This document shows positions 12,055 through 23,420 of a stretch of 64,000 bases of DNA, one piece after another. The stretch spans positions 434,001 through 498,000 of the forward strand of contig JAQGEQ010000254.1 of NCBI GenBank assembly GCA_034620365.1, in the 5' to 3' direction. A program made the translations under genes and the position numbers. A model generated the notes under the pieces. The model ran no database searches. It was given only the letters and a program-made list of their open reading frames with translations, and was not told where the DNA came from. The DNA is from Pegea sp. RAD2-039 (lineage: Eukaryota; Chordata; Thaliacea; Salpida; Salpidae). Each line of letters opens with the position of its first letter. Positions within the stretch are counted from its first letter, which is position 1.

Positions 12055-13500
12055 TTCACAAAATCTCGGAACTATTACTTATTAACTCTTTTTCGAGTAA
12101 GTTTAATAGAGTTAAGACTCAAATAGAAAAGCTGATATTGAATCACAACGCTGTTTTTTAATCAAGCAAATGATGAATATTTAATTTTGTGTTCATCTCC
12201 AATACGATTACAGAAAACAATATTTTCACTTCTTTATCTTATATAATTTCAACGACATTACTTATAAGGGTTAATACATCGAAAAAGACTTCAATTACTT
12301 TGTCATCCTTATCTTTTATTAGTTTTCTAATTTGATATTTTCTAATTACTGTAAGTTCTCTAGGTTTTGAATAGAAAATTTGTTGATTTGTTAGATATAA
12401 TCTCAAAAAATTAATTAGGTTTGAGATAGAACGTGTGACAAAGAAAAGACAATGTATTTGACAACGATACACCAAGAAACAAAATGAAAAACAAGAAGAA
12501 GGTGATCCTTTTTGAGAAGACTTTAATAAATAAATTAGTCAATCTAATTTAGTACAAGTTACTCTCTAACAGATTTTCAACAGGGTTGTGATAAATGCAG
12601 TTGCAAGATGACAATGGAACCCTTATCTGTCTCGTGTTTTCTTCTTTTTCTATAGCAATTGATTTAGTTTTTGCTCACAAAAGACGCACTGTTGATAAGA
12701 CTTTTCCGTGCTGCACAGATCTAAAACAAGTTGAGACAACTGAGTGTGTTGTGTTTACCTATTTCAACAAGAGTTTTACTTGATCTTTAAGCTCTTTGTT
12801 GGAAAATCTCTGTTTCTACAGCCAATAAGAATTGGATTGCAATACAGTTTATTTTCTTTGTTTTATTTTCTAATTCAGATAATAAATTATAGTTTTAAAA
12901 TCACTTAAATTTGATAAGTTAATTTTATTTTAATAAGTTTCAAGTTATAGTTTATATTCTATTTGAATAAGTACTTATACGTTGAGATACAGTTATTTCT
13001 AGGAAGTGATTTGTATATTATATACTGTAGTTGGTGACAGTAAAAATCTTTACGAAAACTATGATGGTTCCAAATAAAACCAACAAGACCTTATGATCAA
13101 ATATAAAGATAAAAAATCCTGAAAAAATCTAACACAATTTACTTCACAAGGTTAATAATAATTGAATACAACTAATTGAATAATGATTATAAGTTGAAAT
13201 AAGATTATTTTTATTAATTGATTTGTACTTGTGATAAATTATTCTATGTTGTGATGAAATTATTTTTAGTACATGATTTGTCTATTACTTTTGGTAAATT
13301 ATTCTATCTGGATATAAGTTCGATTCGAACTATTTCTATTGGTTACACTAGAAATTTTTCATGAAAGTAAAAACTATGGTGGATCTAAAAAAGTAGCAAG
13401 ACCTTACGTTTCAACGTACAGAAAACTTCTGACAAACCAACTTCATCAAAACAAGTTTGCAATGGCAATTGCTAACCCTACAATAAAGTAATAGTATACG
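12055..13500. repeat. Array module 1 (outer left arm)
   Basis: Matches 26495-27680 in the same orientation and about 32870-34560 inversely. It contains a 78-codon minus frame (12475-12239), still open in the right arm but carrying a one-base deletion in the 26.7-kb copy. I do not recognise that peptide and it may not be expressed. The rest is AT-rich with no known TE domain. Confidence 0.7.
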
Positions 13501-13581
13501 AAACTTAAATCTGAAAGTGGCAACGATGTTGCCAAGATCAACGAAAAAAATTTTAGTTTGTCTAAATTAATGGATTATTAA

Positions 13582-14108
13582 ATGAATGAACTGGATGATT
13601 CTACAAAGATACCTGTCATATGTACCTCGGTTGCCCGACAAAAATGTTAGCAAGGTGCAACTTCTTATCATCAAGGCCACCAACACTCACTAATCTTATA
13701 TTGGGCCGTGATGACAGAGAAAACATTGCCATCATCTTTAATATCTGTGAGACTAATGAAGATGAGGACAGTAAATATTTTAACCAAATGTGCTCTCAAA
13801 ATTTTGTGGACGTTCCAAAGGTATCGATGAACAGACTTGGAACAAAAAGCTCAGATCACCAAAGACCGTTGAAAGTATCCTTTCAGGAAAGTTGGAACAA
13901 ACGCAAGTTTCTTGCCGAGCTGTATAAGCTAAGGCTTGACAAAAAATTCGAGCGCATTAGAGTAACACATGACATGTGTGATTATCACTTAGAAAATAAA
14001 CGTCTTCTAAAAGATGCGTATAATCAACATCAGAAGGAACAACCGACTGATTTCAAATACAAAGTTGGAGGTTCACCACGGACCTTGAGAATTGTCAATT
14101 TTTTTTAA
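13582..14108 (+). pseudogene. LINE ORF1-like fragment, left arm
   Basis: The 163-codon frame from 13620 ends in a C-terminal RNA-binding-type segment seen in many LINE ORF1 or gag-like proteins: RPLKVSFQESWNKRKFLAEL, then a basic helical stretch and FKYKVGG. The probable original start (MNELDDSTKIPV, 13582) lies in another frame, so the copy is frameshifted. The right-arm copy is at 32800-32279. The start shares a flank with the endonuclease fragments elsewhere in the unit (AATGGATGAACTGGAT-like, then CCTGTCATATG), so both pieces probably come from one LINE family. The assignment rests on domain resemblance only. Confidence 0.6.
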
Positions 14109-14753
14109 ACAAGCAAATCAAGCAATTCAAAAGCTCCTATACAAACAAAATAAAACAGACCCTTCCATCAAATCTCTGTACAATGACATTTGTATAGCTT
14201 AAAAGAAAACTATTTCCAGTTTCTATTTAGGAAGAGAAAGTGCAAACTCACCTGACAAGAAAACGTTTTATGGCTTCATAAATCACAAGCTTACAGTGAT
14301 ATCTAAAATACCTCCAATAATTTCTCGAAAACTATACTCTGGGTAAGGCATCATTAAACGTGATCGCATAAGTTTAAAAGAGGTGATGTCTCCTTACTTT
14401 ATAAAAGTGACCTAAAGTTCAACAGGTTGATATTAATTGAGATTTTTTCTATTCTGCAAGAACAGTTTCAAACTTATTTGTAGTGATCTTTTTTAACTTA
14501 AAATTCACATTAAGAATTTGTTTTATTTATCTCCATTTTGTAACATCTAGAAATCGATTCAGTTTATCTGATATGTACAAGGTTATTAGTACATTACGAA
14601 TTGTATTTATTTGATTAGTTTCTAGCTGCGACAAATACAGTTATTTACAGAAAACAACACAGATGAAACAAGATAAAATGGGTGACAAAATTTATTATCA
14701 ATAATCGGTTTTATAATTAACTATAACAACAGATACAAGTTATTATCAGACTA

Positions 14754-17126
14754 CTAAGAACTAAGAGATAAGTCTTCTGGTAGATCTTGAAGGTTACCGA
14801 AAATGTTTTCAAAACTTAATTCTTCTTTATTGATTTTAGAAATGGTTTGTATAACCAAACAGCATTTATATAAAAATTCCAATTGCTGTTTATAAATGGA
14901 GTTGTTAGAACAAATTTTGTTTACTTCTGTTAATGTTACTTTAAGGCAAGTTATCAGTTTAAAAAAACATTCTTTATTAGACATAGTAATTTTGCCCTTC
15001 AAAATATTTGGCAGTTTCTTTAAATAACAAAAAAATTTGTTTATGCTTCCAATAACCAAGTTAACAGAATCTGGAGTTTTTTTCATCAAATATCTTATCA
15101 GTATAAGCCATCCTTCAAACATAATTAAACTGACATTATTCCATTTGATACCATCCACATTATCCATTGCGTTAACAAAAAATCCTTCCATTATTTCTAC
15201 GACTAACTTTGGGTCTTCTGTATATTCGACAAACTTTGGAGCAGTCACAGCAAACAAGCAAAGTTCACGTTTTAATGAAAAAATTAAATTTAAAAAAATC
15301 TTAAGAAATTTTCTTTTAAGCATTTCATCTTTTTGTTTCCACGGCTGTTCTTGAAACTCACTGTTGAAATTGCACTTCCTTTCTATAAGGGTTTTGGATA
15401 ATTGAGCAATGGAATATTTCGGTAACGTTAAAAAACCACTCTGTGCCCGGGGAATAGTTGAATTAAAAAAGCATTCAGCTATTTCATCCTCAATTATATT
15501 AATGAAACAAACTAAGTCTAGATAGCAGGTTGAGAATTGGGCCTTTTCGATTTCAAAATTTGTGTATTCAAACGGAAATTCAAATTGGCATAAAAGTCTG
15601 AAGTTAGTTGTTGATGTTGAACACAGAAGAACATTATCTAAACAATGACAAAATAGCAAAAACGGCAAGTACTGTAGGAACAGATTTTTATATTTTTTGA
15701 CTTCATCAGCAATTAAATAAATATTTTTATCTATGATACAACAATTTTCACCACCTAAGTTGTTCATAGAATCTTCATTTAGCAAACAATCCTGTGACTG
15801 ATTTAAAGCATTCTGATCTGATACATTTTGTAAACATAAAAACAAATAACGCTTTACTGTAAAAGCTAAGCAAATGAGAAAAAAAAATTTTCTATTACAG
15901 TCAAAGTTCGATACTGAGACGTTTTGAAGTTTCAAACATTTAGAAATATTTGAGCTTAATACTGAGACCAAGAAAAATTTGCTGATGACAGATTTCAAAT
16001 TTTTATTGATAAGAATAAACTGTTTGTGGTTTTCTTCAAGACTTTCTTCCAAATCGCATACATAACTACTGACATCTAATTTTTTGTACAAAGTTTTGTT
16101 TACATACAAACCAGTTACAACATTCTTATTACATTCTGTTGTTTCAAAGTTTTTACACTTCAAATAACAAATTAGCTCTATCAGCCCATCAAAACAAACC
16201 AAAGCTGACGAAAGTGTGGTAATTAAAGATCTGTCGGTTTCAATTGCATGATTGCTGAATTCAGTTTTGCACAATGTGTGTATTCGTTTTGAGCAAACGG
16301 TTTGTCTAAAAATATATAACTGATCTGCATTTGAAGATTGAACGAATAATAGCAAGTCACAGAACATCACAAGTTCTTCAATTAAAGTGAATGTTTTCAA
16401 AAAAACTGGCAAGTAACAAAGTTGGTGTCCAAAACATTGTTTTTTTAAGCTGATAACTTTGCAAGCATAACCATCTAAGAATGACAGATACATTTGTAAT
16501 TTGACCAAACTAACTTGATTGTGTGAAAAGTTGAAGGAAGATGAAGAAAAAGAAAACTTTTTTATCAATTCAGAAATTATCTTCTTATTTTTTTTAAGAT
16601 TTGCTTTTGATGTTGTTTTAAACACATTTATAACTTGTGACAAAAAACAGGAAAAAGCAATTACTTTAATTTTTTGTTGAACTTTATTCAACTCCAAACC
16701 CTCAGCAATGATTAAACAATTTTTCAATAGTTCCAAACAAATGAAATGAATTCTTACTGATTTGCTATTCACTAATGCAACTCCTAAATAAAGAAAGATT
16801 ATGGCCAAAATTATTTTGTAAGAAAAGTTATTAACTTTGAAATCTTTCAATTTATAGATATTAACAAAATATCCATTCTGAGAAATCCAGTAAACACATC
16901 CCGGTAATGCAATATTATCCTTGACCAGTGAACTAGAAATACAATCAAATACATCACCATCTAGATGATCAAGTTTGTATTGATGTTGAAATTCGATCAG
17001 TTCAATGCCTGTTTCATTTGTAAAAATTGAATCAAATATATCTCCTTGCAACATGTAAAAGTTATTTTCTTTTATCTTGCAAAGTTTTACAAATCTGGAA
17101 AATTGATTTACTTTTGAACTAGACAT
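14754..17126 (-). CDS. 790-aa orphan protein, copy A (left arm)
   Basis: An uninterrupted 790-codon frame starting MSSSKVNQFSRFVKLCKI and ending LPEDLSLSS. I do not recognise the family. Composition is rich in Leu, Phe, Lys, Ser and Cys and looks largely alpha-helical. Hydrophobic stretches (about residues 104-122 and 415-435) could be buried helices; there is no signal peptide. No transposase, integrase, polymerase or nuclease motif is visible. Copies B and C differ from A at a handful of positions in residues 1-464 and almost none in 653-790, but at roughly 35 positions within 465-640. All three are intact despite this divergence, which argues for selection to keep the protein. A TATA-like box is conserved about 360 bp upstream (17491-17484) and an acceptor-like TTTTACAG or TTTAACAG just before the ATG suggests a spliced 5' UTR. 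A mobile-element or selfish gene and a recently amplified host gene are both possible. Confidence 0.8.
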   Translation of the reverse strand: MSSSKVNQFSRFVKLCKIKENNFYMLQGDIFDSIFTNETGIELIEFQHQYKLDHLDGDVFDCISSSLVKDNIALPGCVYWISQNGYFVNIYKLKDFKVNNFSYKIILAIIFLYLGVALVNSKSVRIHFICLELLKNCLIIAEGLELNKVQQKIKVIAFSCFLSQVINVFKTTSKANLKKNKKIISELIKKFSFSSSSFNFSHNQVSLVKLQMYLSFLDGYACKVISLKKQCFGHQLCYLPVFLKTFTLIEELVMFCDLLLFVQSSNADQLYIFRQTVCSKRIHTLCKTEFSNHAIETDRSLITTLSSALVCFDGLIELICYLKCKNFETTECNKNVVTGLYVNKTLYKKLDVSSYVCDLEESLEENHKQFILINKNLKSVISKFFLVSVLSSNISKCLKLQNVSVSNFDCNRKFFFLICLAFTVKRYLFLCLQNVSDQNALNQSQDCLLNEDSMNNLGGENCCIIDKNIYLIADEVKKYKNLFLQYLPFLLFCHCLDNVLLCSTSTTNFRLLCQFEFPFEYTNFEIEKAQFSTCYLDLVCFINIIEDEIAECFFNSTIPRAQSGFLTLPKYSIAQLSKTLIERKCNFNSEFQEQPWKQKDEMLKRKFLKIFLNLIFSLKRELCLFAVTAPKFVEYTEDPKLVVEIMEGFFVNAMDNVDGIKWNNVSLIMFEGWLILIRYLMKKTPDSVNLVIGSINKFFCYLKKLPNILKGKITMSNKECFFKLITCLKVTLTEVNKICSNNSIYKQQLEFLYKCCLVIQTISKINKEELSFENIFGNLQDLPEDLSLSS

Positions 17127-17483
17127 TCTTAGTGATTGGTAGTCTGTAAAACAATTAATAACAGCTTTTAATTATGTAGAAATACAATAAAAAAATAACC
17201 TTGCTTTTAGTTTAAACTTTATTTGTTGCAATTATTAATTTATCAGTTTAGCTACATAATCAAAAATGACATCAAAAGCAAAAGTAAATAACAACATAAA
17301 TACATTAGTTTAAATCTACTTTTGATACAAGAAGCTAAAACAATTAAGGTAAGAGTCAATCTACAAGAATAGAGTGTAATTTATATGATACAAAAAATAG
17401 CATCTCTTCATCGTTTACAACAAACTTTTAATATATTAAATAAAACTGATTAAATAACACAGCTTGAAAACTTTTCATTCAGC

Positions 17484-17491
17484 CTTTTATA
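17484..17491 (-). promoter_or_regulatory. TATA-like box upstream of 790-aa gene copy A
   Basis: TATAAAAG on the minus strand, about 360 bp before the ATG. The same motif sits at the same relative place in copies B (22372-22365) and C (28858-28865) within a well conserved upstream region. Function is inferred from motif and conservation only. Confidence 0.35.
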
Positions 17492-17874
17492 AACAAGTAC
17501 TTAAAGTTATGATATAAGTTAAACCCAAATCTGTTTAGTCAAAAGTATTTAATACAAGAAAAACAGTTGTTAAATAGAAGTTATTAAAGAGGCTTCTAAC
17601 TGTACAAGACAACATAAAAGTAGTTGACGAATTTGTAAGAATTTTTGAAGTATGCTTAATAAAGGCAGTTGATTAGTTTTATGTATAGTAACCCTAAAGT
17701 TTCAAAAGTTGTAAGAATTGATTATTTTATGAGCAAAAAATCAAACATTTCAATAACAAAAATTGTTAACAACTTTTGTAATGATTTTTTGAGACTATTT
17801 TGAAAGCCTATAACGCTTAGAAATAAATTTTTAATAAAAGATACTTTTTAAAAACCAGTACCAAAATTTATAGT

Positions 17875-18265
17875 TTGCCTAAATTAATGGATGAACTGGA
17901 TACTTCTAGAACCTGTCATATGGGCCTCGGTGGTAGATGATTCTGATTCCAAAGAAAATGCAAAAGTGCGTGAGTTGTTATGCCTTCGTTGTCATCTAGA
18001 CCTTTGACTACTGACAACAAACCCATATTCCCTGCTTCGTTATCAGGCTTTCTTGACAGAAAAAGTGTAACCTCTTTTCATTACGGAGCTTTGGCCGGCA
18101 AATGACTTGGCCTTGGAGGCTTATATGTTGGAAGACGGCAATATCGACTTTTAGTTGATTGTTGTTTATGATGACATTTTTTCTGAAGTCGTGAATGCTA
18201 CTGACGTTTGTATCCATACCAGTGGTAATAGTACGGAAGTTCCAACTTCCTAGTTTAAGAGTGTA
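17875..18265 (-). pseudogene. RTE-type LINE endonuclease fragment, unit A
   Basis: Across two frames it reads like the N-terminus of an RTE endonuclease (the type often annotated craniofacial development protein 2-like): a degraded LGxWNxRT start, IHDFRKIVIINNNQLKVDIAVFQ-like text and SLQGQ in one frame, then a KPDNEAGNMGLLS-like segment in another. Stops and frame changes make it non-functional as an endonuclease. It lies upstream of the 790-aa gene in all three units, in the same orientation as that gene. Confidence 0.6.
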
Positions 18266-18391
18266 AATCTCAGATTTAGTTTCTAACTTATTTCTAGGAG
18301 AAATTTACAGTCTGCTTATGACAGCAGAGTAATCCCCAGACTTCTAATAAGGAAGGCAAACTGTCCCAAGTTAACCCAATTCGAACAACAC

Positions 18392-18540
18392 TGATTTACT
18401 CAATTTGTTTTGATGTCAATTTGAATATTTCAAAAAAAAGTTATTAATTCAAAGAATTGTATTTTAAAAAGATCTAAGCAAATAAAAATTAATCAATAAA
18501 CAAATGATTTCAAATAGCTACTTGCTAAAGTTGTTTATCT
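18392..18540 (+). repeat. Boundary repeat copy 2
   Basis: Starts TGATTTACTCAATTTGTTTTG and ends with TAGCTACTTGCTAAAGTTG. It separates unit A from unit B and is nearly identical to 23272-23420. Confidence 0.8.
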
Positions 18541-19065
18541 AGGTGACAAAGATTATATCAGGTATTCTGGAAGAATAGTTTACTGAACTTAGCTGTGCAT
18601 TAAACAAATTATAATCAACAAGGAAAAAGTCAGAAAAAGGATACTTAATGTTACAGATGCAAGTTTAAGGAGAATACTTGGTTGTCAATTATTCCAAAGC
18701 AAATGATTCGATAGAAAGGTAGGATAGGCATATGAACCAATTCGGTATTCAAAAAGTACTGAATTATTTATTAAAGACATCTACTTCAACCTTTCGATTT
18801 ATATCTGTAATCGTTAATCTCTTATTTCACAAGTTTCCAGGTTTGTTTCTGAGTTATTCCTATATTTACAAAACATTTTCATTTATCTCTTAGACGGCAT
18901 ACAACTTCACCGTTTCAAGAAGTTGTCAGTAAAATCCTAACTTAGTTAATATTTTACTTTTAAAATTCTATTCACAATAAAAGATCACTTTTGTTTGTTC
19001 TTTTGCATTTCACTGTGTTCTGCTTTATTTTTAAAATCATCAACCATAGCACATCAATAATTTCT
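18541..19065. repeat. Array module X, copy 1
   Basis: Matches 23421-23945 in the same orientation and includes the block around the 69-codon frame at 23612-23821. At 19065 it joins directly to sequence equivalent to 14218, so unit B lacks module 1 and the ORF1 fragment. No recognisable protein. Confidence 0.7.
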
Positions 19066-19636
19066 ATTTAGGAAGAGAAAGTGCAAACTCACCTGACAGG
19101 AAAACGTTTTTTGGCTTCATAAATCACAAGCTTAAAGTGATATCTAAAATACCTCCAATAATTTCTCGAAAACTATACTCTAGGTATGATATCATTAAAC
19201 GTGATCGCATAAACTTAAAAGAGGTGATGCCTCCTTACTTTATAAAAGTGACCTAAAGTTCAACAGGTTGATATTAATTGAGATTTTTTCTATTCTGCAA
19301 GAACAGTTTCAAACTTATTTGTATTGATCTTTTTTAACTTAAAATTCACATTAAGAATTTGTTTTATTTATTTCTGTCTTTTAACATCTAGAAATCGATT
19401 CAGTTTATCTGATATGTACAAGGTTATTAGTACATTACGAATTGTATTTATTTGATTAGTTTCTAGCTGCGACAAATACAGTTATTTACAGAAAACAACA
19501 AAGATAAAACAATTTATGATACGTGTATACAATAACAAGAAAGTTGTATACCAAGATAAAATGGGTGACAAAATTTATTATCAATAATTGGTTTTATAAT
19601 TAACTATAACAACAGATACAAGTTATTATCAGACTA
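19066..19636 (-). repeat. 3' module of unit B
   Basis: Matches 14218-14753 (left arm) and, inversely, 31596-32150. It contains the 3' flank of the 790-aa gene, including an AATAAA signal in gene orientation shortly after the stop codon. Confidence 0.65.
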
Positions 19637-22009
19637 CTAAGAACTAAGAGATAAGTCTTCTGGTAGATCTTGAAGGTTACCGAAAATGTTTTCAAAACTT
19701 AATTCTTCTTTATTGATTTTAGAAATGGTTTGTATAACCAAACAGCATTTATATAAAAATTCCAATTGCTGTTTATAAATGGAGTTGTTAGAACAAATTT
19801 TGTTTACTTCTGTTAATGTTACTTTAAGGCAAGTTATCAATTTAAAAAAACATTCTTTATTAGACATAGTAATTTTGCCCTTCAAAATATTTGGCAGTTT
19901 CTTTAAATAACAAAAAAATTTGTTTATGCTTCCAATAACCAAGTTAACAGAATCTGGAGTTTTTTTCATCAAATATCTTATCAGTATAAGCCATCCTTCA
20001 AACATAATTAAACTGACATTATTCCATTTGATACCATCCACATTATCCATTGCGTTAACAAAAAATCCTTCCATTATTTCTACGACTGACTTTGGGTCTT
20101 CTGTATATTCGACAAACTTTGGAGCATTCACAGCAAACAAGCAAAGTTCACGTTTTAATAAAAAAATTGGTTTTAAAAAATTCTTAAGTATTTTTCTTTT
20201 AAGCATTTCATCTTTTTTTTTACTCGGCTGTTCTTGAAACCCACTGTTGAAATTGCGCTTCCTTTCTATAAGGGTTTTGGATAATTTAGCAATGAAGCAT
20301 TTCGGTAACGTTAAAAAACCACTCTGTGACAGGGTAATAGTTGAATTAAAAAAACATTCATCTCTTCTATCCTGAAATTTATTAATGAAACAAACTAGGT
20401 CTAGATAGCAGGTTGAGAATTGGGACTTTTCGATTTCAAAATTTGTGTATTCAAACGGAAATTCAAGTTGGCATAAAAGTCTGAAGTTAGTTGTTGATGT
20501 TGAACACAGAAGAACTTTATATAAACAATAACAAAATAGCAAAAACGGGAAGTCCTGTATGAACAGATTTTTATATTTTTTGACTTCATCAGCATTTAAA
20601 TAAACATTTTTATCGATGATACAACAATTTTCACCACCTAAGTTGTTCATAGAATCTTCATTTAGCAAACAATCCTGTGACTGATTTAAAGCATTCTGAT
20701 CTGATACATTTTGTAAACATAAAAACAAATAACGCTTTACTGTAAAAGCTAAGCAAATCAGAAAAAAAAATTTTCTATTACAGTCAAAGTTCGATACTGA
20801 GACGTTTTGAAGTTTCAAACATTTAGAAATATTTGAGCTTAATACTGAGACCAAGAAAAATTTGCTGATGACAAATTTCAAATTTTTATTGATAAGAATA
20901 AACTGTTTGTGGTTTTCTTCAAGACTTTCTTCCAAATCGCATACATAACTACTGACATCTAATTTTTTGTACAAAGTTTTGTTTACATACAAACCAGTTA
21001 CAACATTCTTATTACATTCTGTTGTTTCAAAGTTTTTACACTTCAAATAACAAATTAGCTCTATCAGCCCATCAAAACAAACCAAAGCTGACGAAAGTGT
21101 GGTAATTAAAGATCTGTCGGTTTCAATTGCATGATTGCTGAATTCAGTTTTGCACAATGTGTGTATTCGTTTTGAGCAAACGGTTTGTCTAAAAATATAT
21201 AACTGATCTGCATTTGAAGATTGAACGAATAATAGCAAGTCACAGAACATCACAAGTTCTTCAATTAAAGTGAATGTTTTCAAAAAAACTGGCAAGTAAC
21301 AAAGTTGGTGTCCAAAACATTGTTTTTTTAAGCTGATAACTTTGCAAGCATAACCATCTAAGAATGACAGATACGTTTGTAATTTGACCAAACTAACTTG
21401 ATTGTGTGAAAAGTTGAAGGAAGATGAAGAAAAAGAAAACTTTTTTATCAATTCAGAAATTATCTTTTTATTTTTTTTAAGATTTGCTTTTGATGTTGTT
21501 TTAAACACATTTATAACTTGTGACAAAAAACAGGAAAAAGCAATTACTTTAATTTTTTGTTGAACTATAGTCAACTCCAAACCCTCAGCAATGATTAAAC
21601 AATTTTTCAATAGTTCCAAACAAATGAAATGTATTCTTACTGATTTGCTATTCACTAATGCAACTCCTAAATAAAGAAAGATTATGGCCAAAATTATTTT
21701 GTAAGAAAAGTTATTAACTTTGAAATCTTTCAATTTATAGATATTAACAAAATATCCATTCTGAGAAATCCAGTAAATACATCCTGGTAATGCAATATTA
21801 TCCTTGACCAGTGAACTAGAAATACAATCAAATACATCACCATCTAGATGATCAAGTTTGTATTGATGTTGAAATTCGATCAGTTCAATGCCTGTTTCAT
21901 TTGTAAAAATGTAATCAAATATATCTCCTTGCAACATGTAAAAGTTGTTTTCTTTTATCTTGCAAAGTTTTACAAATCTGGAAAATTGATTTACGTTTGA
22001 ACTAGACAT
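19637..22009 (-). CDS. 790-aa orphan protein, copy B
   Basis: Second intact 790-codon copy, same length as A and C with no net insertion or deletion. It begins MSSSNVNQFSRFVKLCKI. Within residues 465-640 it agrees with copy C against A at many places (KFQDRRDECFF where A has IIEDEIAECFF; STITLSQSG versus STIPRAQSG) but also has its own replacements (KCFIAKL, KNFLKPIFLL). The upstream region with TATA-like box at 22372-22365 is conserved. Being tandem with copy A in the same orientation, it shows that tandem duplication occurred as well as inversion. Function unknown. Confidence 0.8.
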   Translation of the reverse strand: MSSSNVNQFSRFVKLCKIKENNFYMLQGDIFDYIFTNETGIELIEFQHQYKLDHLDGDVFDCISSSLVKDNIALPGCIYWISQNGYFVNIYKLKDFKVNNFSYKIILAIIFLYLGVALVNSKSVRIHFICLELLKNCLIIAEGLELTIVQQKIKVIAFSCFLSQVINVFKTTSKANLKKNKKIISELIKKFSFSSSSFNFSHNQVSLVKLQTYLSFLDGYACKVISLKKQCFGHQLCYLPVFLKTFTLIEELVMFCDLLLFVQSSNADQLYIFRQTVCSKRIHTLCKTEFSNHAIETDRSLITTLSSALVCFDGLIELICYLKCKNFETTECNKNVVTGLYVNKTLYKKLDVSSYVCDLEESLEENHKQFILINKNLKFVISKFFLVSVLSSNISKCLKLQNVSVSNFDCNRKFFFLICLAFTVKRYLFLCLQNVSDQNALNQSQDCLLNEDSMNNLGGENCCIIDKNVYLNADEVKKYKNLFIQDFPFLLFCYCLYKVLLCSTSTTNFRLLCQLEFPFEYTNFEIEKSQFSTCYLDLVCFINKFQDRRDECFFNSTITLSQSGFLTLPKCFIAKLSKTLIERKRNFNSGFQEQPSKKKDEMLKRKILKNFLKPIFLLKRELCLFAVNAPKFVEYTEDPKSVVEIMEGFFVNAMDNVDGIKWNNVSLIMFEGWLILIRYLMKKTPDSVNLVIGSINKFFCYLKKLPNILKGKITMSNKECFFKLITCLKVTLTEVNKICSNNSIYKQQLEFLYKCCLVIQTISKINKEELSFENIFGNLQDLPEDLSLSS

Positions 22010-22744
22010 TCTTAGTGATTAATAGTCTGTTAAACAGTTAATAACAGCTTTTAATTATGTGGAAATATAATAAAAAATAACATGGTTTTAGTTTAAACTT
22101 TATTTGTTGCAATTATTAATTTATCAGTTTAGCTACATAGTCAAAAATGACATCAAAAGCAAAAGTAAATAACAACATAAATACATTAATTTAAATCTAC
22201 TTTTGATACAAAAAGCTAAAACAATTAAGGTAAGAGTCAATCTACAAGAATAGAGTGTAATTTATATGATACAAAAGATAGCATCTCTTCATCTTTTACA
22301 ACAAACTTTTAAAATAATAAATAAAACTGATTACATAACACAGCTTGAAAACTTTTCATTCAGCCTTTTATAAACAAATACTTAAAGTTGTGATATAAGT
22401 TAAACCCAAATCTGTTTGGTCAAAAGTATTTAATACAAGAAAAACAGTTGTTAAATAGAAGTTATTAAGGAGGCTTCTAACTGTACAAGACAACATAAAA
22501 GTAGTTGACGAATTTGTAAGAATTTTTGAAGTATGCTTAATAAAGGCAGTTGATTAGTTTTATGTATAGTAACCCTAAAGTTCCAAAAGTTGTAAGAATT
22601 GATTATTTTATGAGAAAAAGGCAAACATTTCAATAACAAAAATTGTTAACAACTTTTGTAATGATTTTTTAAGACTATTTTGAAAGCCTATAACGCTTAG
22701 AAATAAATTTTTAATGAAAGATGCTTTTTAAAAACCAGTACCAA

Positions 22745-23145
22745 AATGTATAGTTTGCCTAAATCAATGGATGAACTGGATACTTCTAGAACCTGTCATA
22801 TGGGCCTCGGTGGTAGATGATTCTGATTCCAAAGAAAATGCAAAAGTGCGTGAGTTGTTATGCCTTCGTTGTCATCTAGACCTTCGACTACTGACAACAA
22901 ACCCATATTCCCTGCTTCGTTATCAGGCTTTCTTGACAGAAAAAGTGTAACCTCTTTTCCATACGGAGCTTTGGCCGGCAAATGACTTGGCCTTGGAGGC
23001 TTATATGTTGGAAGACGGCAATATCGACTTTTAGTTGATTGTTGTTTATGATGACAATTTTTCTGAAGTCGTGAATGCTACTGACGTTTGTATCCATACC
23101 AGTGGTAATAGTACGGAAGTTCCAAGTTCCTAGTTTAAGAGTGTA
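22745..23145 (-). pseudogene. RTE-type LINE endonuclease fragment, unit B
   Basis: Same content as the fragment upstream of copy A. Here a 61-codon frame (22981-22796) reads KEVTLFLSRKPDNEAGNMGL, and an overlapping 69-codon frame (23097-22888) carries the DFRKIVIINNNQLKVDIAVFQ-type segment. The two frames together mimic one continuous RTE endonuclease N-terminus, so at least one frameshift has occurred. Confidence 0.6.
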
Positions 23146-23271
23146 AATCTCAGATTTAGTTTCTAACTTATTTCTAGGAGAAATTTACAGTCTGCTTATG
23201 ACAGCAGAGTAATCCCCAAACTTCTAATAAGGAAGGCAAACTGTCCCAAGTTAACCCAATTCGAACAACAC

Positions 23272-23420
23272 TGATTTACTCAATTTGTTTTGATGTCAAC
23301 TTGAATATTTCAAAAAAAAGTTATTAATTCAAAGAATTGTATTTTAAAAAGATCTAAGCAAATAAAAAATACTCAATAAACGAATGATTTCAAATAGTTA
23401 CTTGCTAAAGTTGTCTATCT
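23272..23420 (+). repeat. Boundary repeat copy 3
   Basis: Near-identical to 18392-18540; it marks the far end of unit B. It lies close to the midpoint of the whole 11888-34713 block. Confidence 0.8.

Noticed and set aside
15037-15354. 105-codon frame opposite the 790-aa gene (also at 19920-20237 and 30995-31312)
   Set aside because: It is the antisense shadow of the 790-aa frame and recurs only because that gene is repeated.
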